From contig CAVXLJ010000019.1 in the NCBI GenBank assembly GCA_963762605.1, positions 404,609 through 468,608 on the forward strand: a stretch of 64,000 nt of DNA, in the 5' to 3' direction. This document shows, in pieces, positions 63,376 through 64,000 of this stretch. Source of the stretch: CAVSRC01 sp963762605 (lineage in GTDB: Bacteria > Pseudomonadota > Alphaproteobacteria > Rhizobiales > Kaistiaceae). The notes under the pieces were generated by a model. The model searched no databases and was not told the origin of the DNA. It saw only the letters and a program-made list of their open reading frames with translations. Each line of letters opens with the position of its first letter. Within the stretch, counting starts at the first letter, position 1. The translations under genes and the position numbers were made by a program.

Positions 63376-64000
63376 GGACTTGCCTTGCTGACCTTTGCCG
63401 GCTTTTTCCATGTGTAATCGGTCGCCGCACGCCGCGCCAGCGGGGGAAGGTCGCGCCGGGAATTGCCGCCGCTTCTATCCACGGGGCGAGGCGAGAGCAG
63501 GAAGGCACAGCCTCCCGTTCCCGCGAGCGATTGGCCCCGGGGCATGGACCTTTCGAAGGACGTTCCCCCTGCCAGACGGCGAAAGGGGGTGGCGGGCGCT
63601 CGATGAGTGCCGCGTCGGGTAGTCCGTTGGTGGCGCTCAAGCGAGCGCCCGCCGCGATGGTTTTTGCACCGGCCCCGCCTGGGCCGAGACGAAGGCGAGG
63701 CGGCTCCTCGCGGACGGCCTCACCTCTAGACCACCACGGTCCCGGTGACCCGTTTCCAGGACCGGTCCGACCGTGGCTGACCCTCGCCTGCCTTTAGCAC
63801 TGCCCTTCGGGGGCCGAGCGCGGCGGAGAGTTGCCCCTCCGCTGGCGGGTAACCAGGCTTCCGCCGCTCCGCTTGCGAGGCAGACCGGCGGCCACCGCAC
63901 CCCGCTCCCATCTCAAGACGCCTCCGGAGACGCCCCTCATGGAACGGGACGAGCGCATCCTCTCATGGGGTCCAAGGGGCGGGGATAGATTTCTTTTCGC
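63376..64000. other. Gene-free right end with a possible structured RNA
   Basis: No frame here has convincing protein motifs. A CCCCCT/AGGGGG hairpin (63565-63589) is followed by a perfect 12-bp inverted pair GGCGGGCGCTCG / CGAGCGCCCGCC (63591-63602, 63642-63653). The right arm can instead pair locally: GGCGCTC AAGC GAGCGCC (63632-63649), with a T run at 63660-63665. Further nested pairs are AGGCGAGG / CCTCGCCT (63693-63700, 63782-63789), CCACGGTC / GACCGTGG (63734-63741, 63769-63776) and CCGGT / ACCGG inside. I do not recognise the class. Confidence 0.5.

Noticed and set aside
63820..63900. Cobalamin riboswitch
   Set aside because: A minus-strand AAGCCTGGTTACCCGCC resembles the B12 box only partly, and the GCCACTG and GGGAAGG elements are missing.
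63376..64000. RNase P RNA or tmRNA
   Set aside because: The GAGGAAAGTCC core of RNase P RNA and a tmRNA tag frame were looked for on both strands and not found, so no class was assigned.

Overview
The window is a GC-rich chromosomal segment of an alphaproteobacterium, most probably of the order Hyphomicrobiales (Rhizobiales). Supporting signs are the block rpoZ, rsh, DUF2062, pdxJ, acpS, lepB, rnc, era, recO, parC, the block cvpA-purF-SDR next to radA, a Brucella Omp2-type porin, an EipB (DUF1849) envelope protein, a BA14K-like exported protein and a 4Fe-4S-type PurF. The genus cannot be fixed from the sequence alone.

Layout. 1-4.4 kb: end of an NfnB/NfnA-like fused flavoprotein, a TMEM175 channel, and a marR-isochorismatase-MFS operon with a palindromic operator. 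4.6-5.6 kb: two L,D-transpeptidases; a third is at 17 kb. 5.9-13.3 kb: YfgM-like protein and Der, then cvpA-purF-SDR, a small membrane protein, radA and a HIT protein. 13.3-19.1 kb: FemAB-like protein, gdpD, RidA, EipB and DinB. 19.3-26.3 kb: gatC-GNAT-gatA-RidA, an exported cysteine-rich protein, and a small gene coupled to gatB. 26.6-27.5 kb: an AT-rich GT8 glycosyltransferase gene that looks imported. 29.1-36.2 kb: a sugar-acid catabolic cluster (IlvD/Edd dehydratase, FadR-type regulator, AraD1-type FAH protein, aldehyde dehydrogenase, lactonase-like amidohydrolase). 36.4-38.4 kb: DUF1993, HU, a 58-aa gene, a decayed region and tRNA-Ser(GCU). 38.6-41.1 kb: sulfotransferase and porin. 41.4-44.7 kb: a three-gene unit of BON/OmpA protein, 46-aa membrane protein and membrane-anchored H3TH protein. 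44.7-52.3 kb: hydrolase, lytic transglycosylase, dapA-smpB, YgjV-like protein, NYN-UDG pair and rpoZ. 52.4-62.5 kb: the rsh-to-parC housekeeping block. 62.5-64 kb: NTF2-like protein, a nucleoside deaminase, and a structured non-coding stretch.

A striking general feature is broken reading frames. radA, gdpD, gatB, the porin, parC, an exported protein, a BA14K-like protein and two small genes each need one or two corrections, nearly always the removal of one extra base. GatB and ParC are normally essential, so uncorrected insertion errors are the simplest explanation. A GT8 gene needs the opposite correction, and a carboxymuconolactone-decarboxylase-type gene carries an in-frame TAG.

The best candidate for something undescribed is the unit at 41.4-44.7 kb: a tandem-repeat BON protein ending in an OmpA peptidoglycan-binding domain, translationally linked to two short-spaced membrane proteins. 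Also notable are palindromic repeats that contribute codons or a stop codon to genes, and nested inverted repeats at the right end that look like an RNA or attenuator.
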